A stretch of 64,000 nucleotides of DNA, taken from contig CAZFSR010000008.1 in assembly GCA_964521575.1 (NCBI GenBank), forward strand, positions 1-64,000. The letters are read 5' to 3'. This stretch comes from 79-D21 sp964521575. GTDB lineage: Bacteria; Synergistota; Synergistia; Synergistales; 79-D21. This document shows, in pieces, positions 23,608 to 32,698 of the stretch; position 1 is the first letter of the stretch, and each line of letters opens with the position of its first letter. The position numbers were made by a program, and so were the translations under genes. The notes beneath the pieces are model-generated. The model ran no database searches and was not told the origin of the DNA. It saw only the letters and a program-made list of their open reading frames with translations.

Positions 23608-26189
23608 TGCAGGAACGGGAACTTGCGATGACCCCCATGCTCGAGCAGTATTTCACCTGGAAGCGAGCCTACCCGGACTGCCTCCTTTTCTTCCGCATGG
23701 GCGACTTCTACGAAATGTTCTTCGATGATGCAAAAGAGGCTTCCAGGCTACTCGACATCGCCCTCACCGCCAGGGACAGCGAGAAAAAGATCCCCATGGC
23801 CGGAGTGCCGCACCATGCGGTTGAACCCTACCTCGACAAGCTGGTCAAAGCCGGCCGTAAAGTCGCGATCTGCGAACAACTGACCGAACCAGACGGGCGA
23901 ACCCTTGTGGAAAGAAGGGTGGTTCGCCTTGTCACTCCGGGAACCTACGTCCCCGAAGACGCAAGGGGAGAGGGTCGCCTTGCCGCCCTTTCGGAGCGGG
24001 AGGGCCGCTTTTCCCTCGCGCTCCTTCAGCCGGGCTCAGGCCAGCTTGAAGCGGGAACCCTCGATTCGATCGGGGCGATGGGTCTGCTGACGGCCTTCAG
24101 CCCAATGGAGGTTCTCGTCGCCCAGCCCTGCCCCGAAAAGCTGAGGGCGCTCCTGGTCCAGTGCCTTCCCGAAACCTGCCTCCTTTCCGAAAAGGATCGT
24201 GCGCTTTTCGAACCCAGGACGGGAGAAAGCTGGCTGTGCCGGAAATGGGGAATTCCCAGCCTCCGGGCATTCGGGCTTGACGACGGTGACCCGGCAGCAG
24301 GCCCGGCCTGCGCGATCCTTCGCTATTTCGAGGAAACCCAGTTCGGCCTTTCCAGGCACGTTTTGCGACTGCACCCTCTCTCCGGGGGCTCGGCCCTTCG
24401 AATCGACGCCCAATCCCAGAAGAACCTGGAGCTGCTGGATTCAGACTCTGCCTCTCTCTACGGGGTCTTGAACCGATGCAGGACTCCCATGGGGAAAAGA
24501 CTTCTCCGGGAATGGATCCTCCGGCCTCTCCTGGATCTCGAAACGATTCGGAGCAGGCAGGACACAGTCGAGTTGCTGAAAGAAGACACCGGCTGCAGGG
24601 CACGCCTCGTGGAGGGCCTCCAGCGATGCAGGGATGTGGAAAGGTCGATCGGGCGCCTCTCCCTGAACTTGGGGTCGCCGCTCGATCTTTCGGCAATCCG
24701 CGACACCCTGGAGGAAATGCCTTCCCTTCTCGCGCTCGGGCAAGGGGGCCCGCTCGAAGCGTTTCTTTCGGAAATCCCGGACCTGTCAGGCTGCCTGGAC
24801 GACCTGAAAGAACACCTCGCCGAAAACCCGCCGCGAAACCTGAAAGACGGCGGGGTCATCAGACAGGGGGCCGACCCTGAACTGGACGAGTGGCGTTCCA
24901 TGGCCGGGGAAGCGGGGGAATGGCTGAACCAGTACATGTGCAGGGAAAGGGCAAGAACCGGAATTTCCAGCCTCAAGGTCGGCAATAACCGGGTTTTCGG
25001 CTACTTCATCGAAATTCCGCGTTCACAGTTGGATAAGGTCCCGGCCGAATACACCCGAAGGCAGACCCTGGTTTCGGCCGAGCGGTTCGTCACACCCGAG
25101 CTCAAGAGTTACGAGGAAAAGATCCTGAAAGCCTCCGAGGAAGCCCAGCGCCGGGAGAGCCTGCTTTACGAGTCCCTGCGGGAAAGGGTCCTTTCCAGGT
25201 CGGCCGACATACAGAAGACAGGGCAGGTGCTGGCCCGCCTTGATTGCCTGGCCTCCCTGGCCGATGTCGCCTGGGAGAAGCGATACGAGAGACCTGTCGT
25301 GAACGGCGGGGAGAGAATCCGGATTTCGGGAGGCCGTCATCCGGTCGTGGAAACCACGCTCGGAAATTCCCCCTACACCCCGAACAGCGTCGAACTGGAC
25401 AGGTGCGGCAAACGCATGGCCATCCTCACGGGACCGAACATGGCCGGGAAATCCACTTACCTCCGCATGTCCGCCCTGATCGTGATCATGGCCCAGATGG
25501 GCAGTTTCGTTCCAGCCGAGGCCGCGGAGATCGGCCTTGTGGACCGGATCTTCACCCGTATCGGCGCCCACGACGAACTGGCGCTGGGAAGGAGCACGTT
25601 CCTAGTGGAAATGCTTGAAACTGCCCAAATTTTGAACAACCTTACGGAGCGGAGCTTCGTCGTGCTGGATGAAGTCGGTCGCGGGACCTCTACCTATGAC
25701 GGAATGAGCATCGCCTGGGCCGTGCTGGAGCATCTCCACGCCCGCGTCGATTGCAGGCCGCTGGTCCTCTTCGCCACGCATTTCCACGAGCTGACCGAAC
25801 TCGGGGGGAGGTTTCCCGAGATCATGAACCTTTCGATGGCGGTCGAGGAAACGGCTACCGGCGTCCGTTTCCTTCACCGGGTCAAACCGGGGCCCGCGGA
25901 CCGCTCCTACGGGATCGAGGTCGCCCGGCTTGCCGGAATCCCCGAATCGGTCATCCTCAGGGCACAGTCGCTGCTCGAGGGCTTCGAGAAGCGGCCGAAA
26001 GGGGACCTATCAGAGCCCCTCCCCGTGGTCGAGGCTGAAAGGGGAAGAGTCCAGCTCAACCTGTTCCCTACGGAAAAGGAAGCCCTCCTGGACGAGATTG
26101 CGGCCCTCGAGCCGGATCGCCTCAGTCCCCTTGCCGCCCTCGAGACCCTCTACCGCCTTGCGAAACGATCCAGGGAGGTGCGTTCCTGA
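23604..26189 (+). CDS. mutS: DNA mismatch repair protein MutS
   Basis: Mismatch-recognition ATPase. The 861-aa product has the mismatch-binding N-domain with the Phe-X-Glu motif (GDFYEMFFDDA near 33-43), connector, lever and clamp domains, and the ABC ATPase domain with Walker A GPNMAGKST near 611, Walker B VVLDEVGRGTSTYDG near 690 and FATHFHEL. It begins in overlap with ruvX and ends in a TGATG overlap with mutL. Another ATG at 23628 is possible, but the upstream one is coupled to ruvX. Confidence 0.97.
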   Translation: MMQERELAMTPMLEQYFTWKRAYPDCLLFFRMGDFYEMFFDDAKEASRLLDIALTARDSEKKIPMAGVPHHAVEPYLDKLVKAGRKVAICEQLTEPDGRTLVERRVVRLVTPGTYVPEDARGEGRLAALSEREGRFSLALLQPGSGQLEAGTLDSIGAMGLLTAFSPMEVLVAQPCPEKLRALLVQCLPETCLLSEKDRALFEPRTGESWLCRKWGIPSLRAFGLDDGDPAAGPACAILRYFEETQFGLSRHVLRLHPLSGGSALRIDAQSQKNLELLDSDSASLYGVLNRCRTPMGKRLLREWILRPLLDLETIRSRQDTVELLKEDTGCRARLVEGLQRCRDVERSIGRLSLNLGSPLDLSAIRDTLEEMPSLLALGQGGPLEAFLSEIPDLSGCLDDLKEHLAENPPRNLKDGGVIRQGADPELDEWRSMAGEAGEWLNQYMCRERARTGISSLKVGNNRVFGYFIEIPRSQLDKVPAEYTRRQTLVSAERFVTPELKSYEEKILKASEEAQRRESLLYESLRERVLSRSADIQKTGQVLARLDCLASLADVAWEKRYERPVVNGGERIRISGGRHPVVETTLGNSPYTPNSVELDRCGKRMAILTGPNMAGKSTYLRMSALIVIMAQMGSFVPAEAAEIGLVDRIFTRIGAHDELALGRSTFLVEMLETAQILNNLTERSFVVLDEVGRGTSTYDGMSIAWAVLEHLHARVDCRPLVLFATHFHELTELGGRFPEIMNLSMAVEETATGVRFLHRVKPGPADRSYGIEVARLAGIPESVILRAQSLLEGFEKRPKGDLSEPLPVVEAERGRVQLNLFPTEKEALLDEIAALEPDRLSPLAALETLYRLAKRSREVRS

Positions 26190-27874
26190 TGCCCATACGA
26201 AGACTGCCCGAGGACGTCACCCATCGAATTGCCGCCGGTGAAGTCATCGAGCGTCCCGCCTCCGTCGTCAAGGAACTGCTCGAAAACGCCATCGACGCGG
26301 GCGCGTCACGCGCAACGGTCCGGATCGCCCAAGGAGGAATCCTTTCCATCGTCGTGGAGGACGATGGTTCCGGCATCCCAGCGGAAGAATTGCCGCTTGC
26401 CGTTGAACGGTTTGCGACAAGCAAGCTTTTCGGGATCGACGACCTGGAAAGGATCCATACGCTGGGTTTCCGCGGGGAAGCCCTTGCAAGCATTGCTAGC
26501 GTCAGCCGCTTCGAAATCCGGAGCCGGCAGGAAGGCACCCCCACGGGGGCTTTCATTCGGATCGAAGGCGGAAGGCCGCTTGCCGAAGGACCTATCGAGG
26601 CCGCCCAGGGAACGCGTGTCCAGGTTGACGACCTCTTTTTCAATCTTCCTGCCCGGCGAAAGTTCCTGAAAGGATCTTCCGCGGAACAGCGCCGCATCCT
26701 GAAGGTCATCCAGGAAACGGCAGTCGTTTATCCACAGACCGCGCTGCTTCTTGTCGCAGACGGAAAAACCCTCTTCCGCTGGGAAGGGGGGTCGCGCCGG
26801 GAGATCCTCGAAATGGTGCTCGGTGCTTCGGGCCTCAAGGAAACCCGGTTCGAAAAAGGGATGGTCCTCGCGGAGGCATGGAGAGGACAGCCAAGGCCGG
26901 GGAAGCGTACAGACCTCCTTTCATTCGTTAATGGCCGAAGGGTCACCGAACCCACGATCCGCTCGGCCCTGCTAGCCCTCGGTCCGGAAACGGCCGGGGA
27001 TTGGGTCATTTTGGTCGAGTGCCCCGCCGGGGAGGTGGACGTGAACATCCACCCTGCCAAGGCCGAAGTCCGCTTCAGGAACTCGGGGAACATCTTCGAG
27101 GCCGTGAACGGGGCCGCGCGCGCCGTCATCGCATCCGGCACCGAGTTGCCCATCATGGGAACACCGGCCGCCGCAGCGCCACCTTTCGCCAACCGGCAGG
27201 CGGATTTTGCCCCCTGGTTACGCGTGGCCGCCCCAAGGGAGGAATATCCCTCTTCTTGCCACCCCCTTTCCAAAACGGGTACCGAACCCGCACCGGAAGG
27301 GCCGGAAGTGTCTTTTCTCGGGACGTTTTCCGAGGGATTCCTCGTTTATTCCCAAGGGGACGACCTCGTTCTCATGGATCCGCATGCGGCCCACGAACGG
27401 ATTCTTTTCGACCGCCTTCGCGAGGGCATGAAGGGCCCGATCCCCTCCCAGCGTCTAGGAATTGCCGCAACACTTTCCCCAAGCCTTTCAGCCGGCGTCG
27501 AGGAGCACGCCAGGGAACTCGGCAAACTTGGTTTCGTCTTCAGCGGGCAGGAGGACGGTTCACTCCTCCTTTTGGCTATCCCGAACCTCAAGGGACTGGA
27601 GTCCGTTCCCCCTGAGGATTTGTTGCGGGGAACCCTCGCCGCCCTTGACGAAAACTCGCCGGAACCGATGCCGGATCGCCTGGCGAACCGCTTGGCCTAC
27701 GCGGCTTGTCACGGAGCCGTCAAGCTCGGTCAAAGACTCGATAGGGGAGAAGCCCTGGCCCTTTGGGAGCAACTCTCGCTTGCCCGGGTCCCTCAAGCCT
27801 GCCCCCATGGACGGCCGACCTTGCTGCGCCTCTCCGGTTCGGCCCTCAAGAGGCATTTCGGGAGGAGCGGCTGA
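26189..27874 (+). CDS. mutL: DNA mismatch repair protein MutL
   Basis: GHKL ATPase that couples MutS to strand incision. The 561-aa product begins with RIAAGEVIERPASVVKELLENAIDAG-type motifs (IAAGEV, ELLENAIDAGAS), then DDGSGI and the TLGFRGEAL motif. The C-terminal domain retains an endonuclease-like motif DPHAAHERILFD (family DQHAxxE) near 392 and the CPHGRPT metal motif near 540. So it probably carries latent nicking activity, as in hosts without MutH. It overlaps mutS by one base and is followed by miaA after 1 bp. Confidence 0.96.
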   Translation: MPIRRLPEDVTHRIAAGEVIERPASVVKELLENAIDAGASRATVRIAQGGILSIVVEDDGSGIPAEELPLAVERFATSKLFGIDDLERIHTLGFRGEALASIASVSRFEIRSRQEGTPTGAFIRIEGGRPLAEGPIEAAQGTRVQVDDLFFNLPARRKFLKGSSAEQRRILKVIQETAVVYPQTALLLVADGKTLFRWEGGSRREILEMVLGASGLKETRFEKGMVLAEAWRGQPRPGKRTDLLSFVNGRRVTEPTIRSALLALGPETAGDWVILVECPAGEVDVNIHPAKAEVRFRNSGNIFEAVNGAARAVIASGTELPIMGTPAAAAPPFANRQADFAPWLRVAAPREEYPSSCHPLSKTGTEPAPEGPEVSFLGTFSEGFLVYSQGDDLVLMDPHAAHERILFDRLREGMKGPIPSQRLGIAATLSPSLSAGVEEHARELGKLGFVFSGQEDGSLLLLAIPNLKGLESVPPEDLLRGTLAALDENSPEPMPDRLANRLAYAACHGAVKLGQRLDRGEALALWEQLSLARVPQACPHGRPTLLRLSGSALKRHFGRSG

Positions 27875-27875
27875 G

Positions 27876-28835
27876 ATGGCCGAACTTGTGAAACCCCGGC
27901 TTTTTGCCGTCATAGGTCCCACCGCCGTCGGGAAGACCGCGCTCAGCCTCGATTTGGCGGAATCGCTCGGCGCGGAGATCATCTCAGTCGATTCCCGCCA
28001 GGTTTACCGGCGATTAAATATCGGAACCGCAAAAGCCACGCCGGAAGAGCGAAATAGGATTCCGCACCACCTGATCGACGTCGCGGAGCCGACAGAACGC
28101 TTTTCGGCCTCCCGGTTCGTCGAGTTGGCCCGCCTGGCCCTCGATGACATCCTGGCGAGAAAAAAGGCTGTCCTGCTCGTCGGCGGCACTCCTTTCTATT
28201 TCAGTGCCCTTTTTTCGGGAACACTGACAAGCGGCCTCCCCTCGGATCCGGGCATACGCGTAAAACTGGAGGAATCCCTGAAGGAAGAGGGGAAGGAGGC
28301 CCTTCACCGCCGCCTTGGACAGATCGACCCGGAAACTGCCTCGCGGATCCATCCGAACGACGCGGTCCGGATCGTTAGGGCACTCGAGATCTTCACCCTG
28401 ACTGGTCAACCTCCCTCGGAAGCCTTCAGAGCGCGAGAACCGCTGATTTTTCCGGCCGATGTCCTCTACATTGGCCTATCGCGTCCCAGGCAGGAACTGC
28501 GGGAAAGGATTGCAGCCCGTGCCCGCGAGCAGATGAAGCAGGGTTTTCTCGAGGAAGTGGCGTCCCTCCTCGACAGAGGGATCGACGAACGGTATCCCTC
28601 GATGCAGGGACTCGGCTACCGGGAACTGACCGCTTTCCTGAGGGGCAAAACCTCACTCGAAGAGGCCGTCGAGGGGTACATTCGAGCCACCTGTGCCTTC
28701 GCCCGCAGGCAGATGACCTGGTTTGCCAAGTTTGAACCCGCCGTGTGGTATGATATGACTCGTTCGGAACAGGTGCCCCTGTTGGGGGGCATCTTGGGGA
28801 AAATAGCGGAATGCCAGCGAGGCGGTCGGTATTGA
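27876..28835 (+). CDS. miaA: tRNA dimethylallyltransferase MiaA
   Basis: Prenylates A37 of tRNAs that read UNN codons. The true start is ATG 27876, one base after the mutL stop, with GGAGGAG at 27861-27867; the open frame extends far upstream as a shadow of mutL. The 319-aa product has Walker A GPTAVGKTAL, the DSRQVYRRLNIGTAK motif, the HHLIDV motif and the conserved QGLGYREL near 247. No hfq follows. The last 25 bp overlap ispH. Confidence 0.95.
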   Translation: MAELVKPRLFAVIGPTAVGKTALSLDLAESLGAEIISVDSRQVYRRLNIGTAKATPEERNRIPHHLIDVAEPTERFSASRFVELARLALDDILARKKAVLLVGGTPFYFSALFSGTLTSGLPSDPGIRVKLEESLKEEGKEALHRRLGQIDPETASRIHPNDAVRIVRALEIFTLTGQPPSEAFRAREPLIFPADVLYIGLSRPRQELRERIAARAREQMKQGFLEEVASLLDRGIDERYPSMQGLGYRELTAFLRGKTSLEEAVEGYIRATCAFARRQMTWFAKFEPAVWYDMTRSEQVPLLGGILGKIAECQRGGRY

Positions 28836-29686
28836 AGGTGACGGTGGCGAGGCCCACGGGTCTCTGTTTTGGTGTAAGAAGGGCCATTCGCGAACTCGAA
28901 AGCGCACTGAAAAATCACGGCAAAATATTCGGCCTTGGAAGCCCCATACACAACCCCCAGGAGATCGAGCGGCTCGAAAAACTCGGTCTCATCGTCGTCG
29001 AAAAACCGGATGAAATCCCTCCAGGTCAGCCCGCCTTCATTCGAGCACACGGTATTTCCCCGAAAATACGCGACTCCCTGCTTCGCCGAACCAGCCTGAT
29101 CGTGGACGGGACATGCCCCTTCGTCCGGAATGTGCAGGAAAAGGCCGCCCTCCTGCAAAAAGAGGGATACCGGGTTATCGTCGTCGGTGACGCGGCACAC
29201 CCGGAAGTGCAGGGAATCCTGGGATACGCCGGCGAGGCCGCTAGAGTTGTAGGCAACCTTTCCGAAATCCCGGCAGGCGTGATGAAGGACAGGATCGGTC
29301 TTGTCTGCCAGACCACCCAGAAGGAAACCGTCCTCCGGGAGGTCCTCACCGGCCTTTTGAGCCATGCGGAGGAATTGCGGGCCTTCAACACGATTTGCGG
29401 GGCGACTCTGGAAAGACAGCAAGCCGTCATGGAGCTTGCTCCCCGCGTCGACGGGATGATCGTCATCGGCGGAAAGAACAGCGCCAACACGGGAAAACTC
29501 GTGGAAATCTCGGTGGAGTCAGGGGTTCCCACGGTTTGGATCGAACATTCCAAGGATCTGGAAAGGGGGTGGGTCCGGGGAAAGGAGAACATCGGAATCG
29601 CCGCCGGCGCAAGCACGCCGGACTGGCTGATCCAGGAACTGATTTCAACACTCGAGAGCGCAAGGTCGCCAAGGGGGATGGACTGA
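28811..29686 (+). CDS. ispH: 4-hydroxy-3-methylbut-2-enyl diphosphate reductase IspH
   Basis: Final [4Fe-4S] enzyme of the MEP isoprenoid pathway, producing IPP and DMAPP. The 291-aa product carries the three cluster cysteines in their motifs (GLCFGVRRAI, C19; DGTCPFV; NTICGAT) and the conserved HGI and HPEVQGI motifs with substrate His residues. ATG 28811 overlaps the miaA end and has GGGGA about 10 bp upstream; TTG 28832 is an alternative. The S1 protein gene follows directly after the stop, as in bacteria where ispH and rpsA are neighbours or fused. Confidence 0.94.
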   Translation: MPARRSVLKVTVARPTGLCFGVRRAIRELESALKNHGKIFGLGSPIHNPQEIERLEKLGLIVVEKPDEIPPGQPAFIRAHGISPKIRDSLLRRTSLIVDGTCPFVRNVQEKAALLQKEGYRVIVVGDAAHPEVQGILGYAGEAARVVGNLSEIPAGVMKDRIGLVCQTTQKETVLREVLTGLLSHAEELRAFNTICGATLERQQAVMELAPRVDGMIVIGGKNSANTGKLVEISVESGVPTVWIEHSKDLERGWVRGKENIGIAAGASTPDWLIQELISTLESARSPRGMD

Positions 29687-31189
29687 ATGGTTGAGGAAAT
29701 GAACGACATCAACAAGGAAAGCATGGAAAGCATGTATGACGGCTACCTCAGTGAGGAAATCCACAAGGGGAAAGTTGTTGAAGGAGAGATCGTCGGCTCG
29801 ACTGAAACGGGTTGGCTCGTAAACGTCAACTACAAGTGCGAGGGTTTCCTTCCCCGTTCGGAGTGGACCCACCGTGTACTCGTGGACACGGCCTCCGAAC
29901 CGCAGAAAGGGGACAAGGTCCGCGTCCAGGTCGTCAATGTCGGCCAGGGCGAGGAAGCCCAGCTCCTGGTGAGCCGTTGGAGGCCCGAATTCGACGAGCG
30001 TTGGAGCCGCATCGAGAAGGAGTCCGCGGAGAAGGAAACCCTCTCCGTGACCGGGCTGCGGAAGATCAAGGGCGGCCTGATCGTCGACTGCTGCGGCATA
30101 GAGGGCTTCATCCCGATTTCCCACCTGGCCCAGGAGGGGCGCGGGGTCAATCCCGGCAGATTCGTCGGGGAAACGTTCAACGTCAAGGTTCTCGAGAAGG
30201 AGAGAGGCAAGCGGAGGCTTGTCCTGTCACGGCGGGAACTGGTCGAGCTTGAGGCCCAGTCCCAGCGCGAAGCGTTCTACTCCAGGGTCAGCGAGGGAGA
30301 TATCGTCGAGGGAACGGTCAGCAGCATCACGTCTTTCGGCATTTTCGTGTCCCTCGGCAACGACATGGAAGGCCTGGTCCACATCAGCGAGATCGCTTGG
30401 CAGCGAAACGTGAAGCCCCGGGACCAGTACAAGCGCGGAGACGTTGTCAAGGTCAAGGTGCTTGGACTGGACAAGGAAACAAACCGGATTTCCCTGAGCC
30501 TTCGCCAAACCTTGCAGGACCCGTGGGAAACCGTCTCCGAGCGCTGGCACGTGGGGGACCGCACGACCGGAACCGTGACCAACCTGACGGACTTCGGGGC
30601 CTTCGTGGAAATCGAACCGGGAATCGAAGGCCTCATTCACATCGGAGACCTCAGCTGGCACCGTATCAAGCACCCGAAAGAGGTTCTCCGCAAGGGGCAA
30701 TCGGTCGAAGTCCAGGTTCTCGAAGTCGATATGGACCGCAAGAGGATCGGCCTCGGCTACAAGCAGCTTAACGATCCCTGGAACGGGGTGGAGCAGCGGT
30801 TCCAGCCGCGACAGGATGTCCCCGTGAAAGTGGTTCGCCTTGCCGATTTCGGTGCTTTTGTCCAGCTCGAAGAAGGGGTCGAAGGCCTGATCCACATCTC
30901 CCAGCTCAGTCGCCAGCGCGTGGAGAAACCGGGCGATGTCCTCCAGGAAGGGCAGGAAATCGTCGCCCGGATCCTCGAGATCAACCCGGCGGAACGCCGC
31001 ATCCGACTCAGCCTCAGCGCCATCGAGGACGAAAAGGAGAAGAAACACCGCGACGAGGAGAGGAAAACCCGTGACGAGGAACGGCGCAAGCGCGCTCCCG
31101 AGTCGCGCAAATCCCACGAGCCTGCTTACCAGCCCGACGACACTTCCGTAACCATCGGCGACGTCCTGAGGGATATCCTCGACTCCTGA
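29687..31189 (+). CDS. rpsA: S1 RNA-binding repeat protein (30S ribosomal protein S1-like)
   Basis: RNA-binding protein probably acting in translation initiation. The 500-aa product contains five S1-type repeats by eye, starting near residues 26, 115, 200, 286 and 369; the last three share the clear TSFGIFV / TDFGAFV / ADFGAFV pattern and GLIHI motifs, while the first two are more divergent. A charged Arg/Glu-rich tail (about 445-480) follows. It starts immediately after ispH. With five repeats it is between the six-repeat E. coli S1 and the four-repeat Firmicutes form, so a strict S1 assignment is likely but not certain. Confidence 0.85.
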   Translation: MVEEMNDINKESMESMYDGYLSEEIHKGKVVEGEIVGSTETGWLVNVNYKCEGFLPRSEWTHRVLVDTASEPQKGDKVRVQVVNVGQGEEAQLLVSRWRPEFDERWSRIEKESAEKETLSVTGLRKIKGGLIVDCCGIEGFIPISHLAQEGRGVNPGRFVGETFNVKVLEKERGKRRLVLSRRELVELEAQSQREAFYSRVSEGDIVEGTVSSITSFGIFVSLGNDMEGLVHISEIAWQRNVKPRDQYKRGDVVKVKVLGLDKETNRISLSLRQTLQDPWETVSERWHVGDRTTGTVTNLTDFGAFVEIEPGIEGLIHIGDLSWHRIKHPKEVLRKGQSVEVQVLEVDMDRKRIGLGYKQLNDPWNGVEQRFQPRQDVPVKVVRLADFGAFVQLEEGVEGLIHISQLSRQRVEKPGDVLQEGQEIVARILEINPAERRIRLSLSAIEDEKEKKHRDEERKTRDEERRKRAPESRKSHEPAYQPDDTSVTIGDVLRDILDS

Positions 31190-31202
31190 ACCCTTTCTGT
31201 CC

Positions 31203-31208
31203 TATAAT
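31203..31208 (+). promoter_or_regulatory. Possible -10 element upstream of def
   Basis: A perfect TATAAT lies 64 bp upstream of the def start, shortly after the S1 gene stop. No convincing -35 is visible. Confidence 0.4.
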
Positions 31209-31217
31209 ATATGTAAA

Positions 31218-31246
31218 GCGCCGGTCGTGCCTTGCGCGGCCGGCGC
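31218..31246 (+). promoter_or_regulatory. GC-rich hairpin in the def leader
   Basis: A 9-bp stem (31218-31226 with 31238-31246, one G-T pair) with an 11-nt loop lies between the putative -10 and the def ribosome binding site. There is no T-run, so it is not an ordinary terminator. It may be a processing or stability element. Confidence 0.35.
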
Positions 31247-31271
31247 GGCCCTGCACGAGAGGAGCGATCGC

Positions 31272-31775
31272 ATGCCCCTGATGGACGTTCGAATCTACCC
31301 TGACCCAGTCCTCCGCATCCCTGCAAAAGAAATCGAGACTTTCGACCGTGCTCTCGATTCCTTCATCCGCGACCTTTGGGAAACCATGCTGGCTTTCGAC
31401 GGGGTAGGACTGGCCGCGACCCAGGTGGGCAGAGACCTCCGAGTGTGCGTGATTTCCTGGAAAGAGCACCGCCTGATCCTGGTCAACCCGAAGATCGTTC
31501 ACGCTGAAGGCGAACAGGTGGGCGACGAAGGATGCTTGAGCTTTCCCGGGATCTTCGAAAAGATACGCCGGCCGCAAAAGGTTCGCGTCGAAGCCGTTGA
31601 CGCAGAGGGAAAACCTTTTTCGCTGGAAGCTGAAGGCTTCCTGGCAAGAGCTCTTTGCCACGAGATCGACCACCTCGACGGACGCCTGATGATCGACCAC
31701 CTTAGCCCGCTCAAGCGCGAAATCGTCCGGAAAAAGCTCCTGAAGAGAGCTAGGGAAGAAAGGGCCGGCTCTTGA
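31272..31775 (+). CDS. def: Peptide deformylase
   Basis: Metalloenzyme that removes the formyl group from new proteins. The 167-aa product has all three motifs: GVGLAATQVG (near 41), EGCLSFPG with the metal Cys (near 88) and HEIDHLDG with the two metal His residues (near 130). ATG 31272 is chosen because GAGGAG lies 8 bp upstream; the longer frame from 31227 runs through the leader hairpin. It overlaps fmt by 4 bp (TTGA), the usual def-fmt coupling. Confidence 0.95.
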   Translation: MPLMDVRIYPDPVLRIPAKEIETFDRALDSFIRDLWETMLAFDGVGLAATQVGRDLRVCVISWKEHRLILVNPKIVHAEGEQVGDEGCLSFPGIFEKIRRPQKVRVEAVDAEGKPFSLEAEGFLARALCHEIDHLDGRLMIDHLSPLKREIVRKKLLKRAREERAGS

Positions 31776-32698
31776 AAGCGTGGTTCTTTGGTTCAGGGCA
31801 CTTTGCGGCCCTTTGCTTTCGTGAAATCGCGCCGCACATCCGTTTCGAAAGGGTTGTCACCCTGCCCCCGAGCGCAGCCGGCAGAGGGAAGGGGCTAAAG
31901 CCGACTCCTCTCGAGGAGGAGGCCCGACGGCTCGGTTTCGATCCGCACCATTCCTCTAAGCCATCCTCCGATCCCCTCCTTCTGGAGGACTTGGTCTCGA
32001 ATCCTCCCGATCTCGCTCTCGTCATCGACTTTTCCCGTTTTATCAAGGATCCCCTGCTCAACGGTCCCCGTCTTGGCTGTTTCAACATCCACCCGTCGCT
32101 CCTTCCTGCCTATCGCGGCGCCGCACCGATCCAACGCGCCCTGATGGACGGGAGGCCACTGACCGGCGTTACGCTTTTCCGCCTGGTCGAGAAAATGGAT
32201 GCAGGACCGATTGTTGCCCAGGCTTCCGTCTTGGTCGGCCCTGAGTCTACTGCTGGAGAGTTGACAGAAAATTTGGCTCGGGAGGGTAGCCAGATTTTTT
32301 TAAAGAGCTTAGAATGTCTCTGTGGCGGTTATGCAGAATACATTGCGCAAGATGAGAGCGCTTCGACCTTGGCCCCGAAGATCGAAAAAGCCGAAGAACG
32401 GCTTTGCTGGCGCGAAACCGCGGAATCCCTGCACAACCGGGTCAGGGCGCTTAACCCCTATCCGGGGGCGTATTGCCTCCACGCCGGAAAACGCCTGAAG
32501 GTTTGGCGGACAAGACCCCGAAGCGGTGATTTCCATGTTGGCGGCCAGCTGGCGGGTTTCGAGGAAGGGTTTCCCATTGTGGCTTGTGCGGAGGGCGGTT
32601 TAGTCCTGCTGGAGGTCCAGCCCGAGGGAAAAAGCGCGATGATGGGAGCAGAGTGGGCCAGGGGAAGCCGGGTCAAAGAAGGGGATTTTCTCGAATGA
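31772..32698 (+). CDS. fmt: Methionyl-tRNA formyltransferase
   Basis: Formylates initiator Met-tRNA using 10-formyl-THF. The 308-aa product starts with TTG inside the def stop. The N-terminal formyltransferase domain carries NIHPSLLPAYRGAAPIQRAL (catalytic Asn, His; near 106), TGVTLF and the catalytic Asp region; a C-terminal OB-like domain follows from about 205. A short AT-rich patch occurs near 32270-32340 without breaking the frame. It overlaps the following ATPase gene by ATGA. Confidence 0.93.
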   Translation: MKAWFFGSGHFAALCFREIAPHIRFERVVTLPPSAAGRGKGLKPTPLEEEARRLGFDPHHSSKPSSDPLLLEDLVSNPPDLALVIDFSRFIKDPLLNGPRLGCFNIHPSLLPAYRGAAPIQRALMDGRPLTGVTLFRLVEKMDAGPIVAQASVLVGPESTAGELTENLAREGSQIFLKSLECLCGGYAEYIAQDESASTLAPKIEKAEERLCWRETAESLHNRVRALNPYPGAYCLHAGKRLKVWRTRPRSGDFHVGGQLAGFEEGFPIVACAEGGLVLLEVQPEGKSAMMGAEWARGSRVKEGDFLE

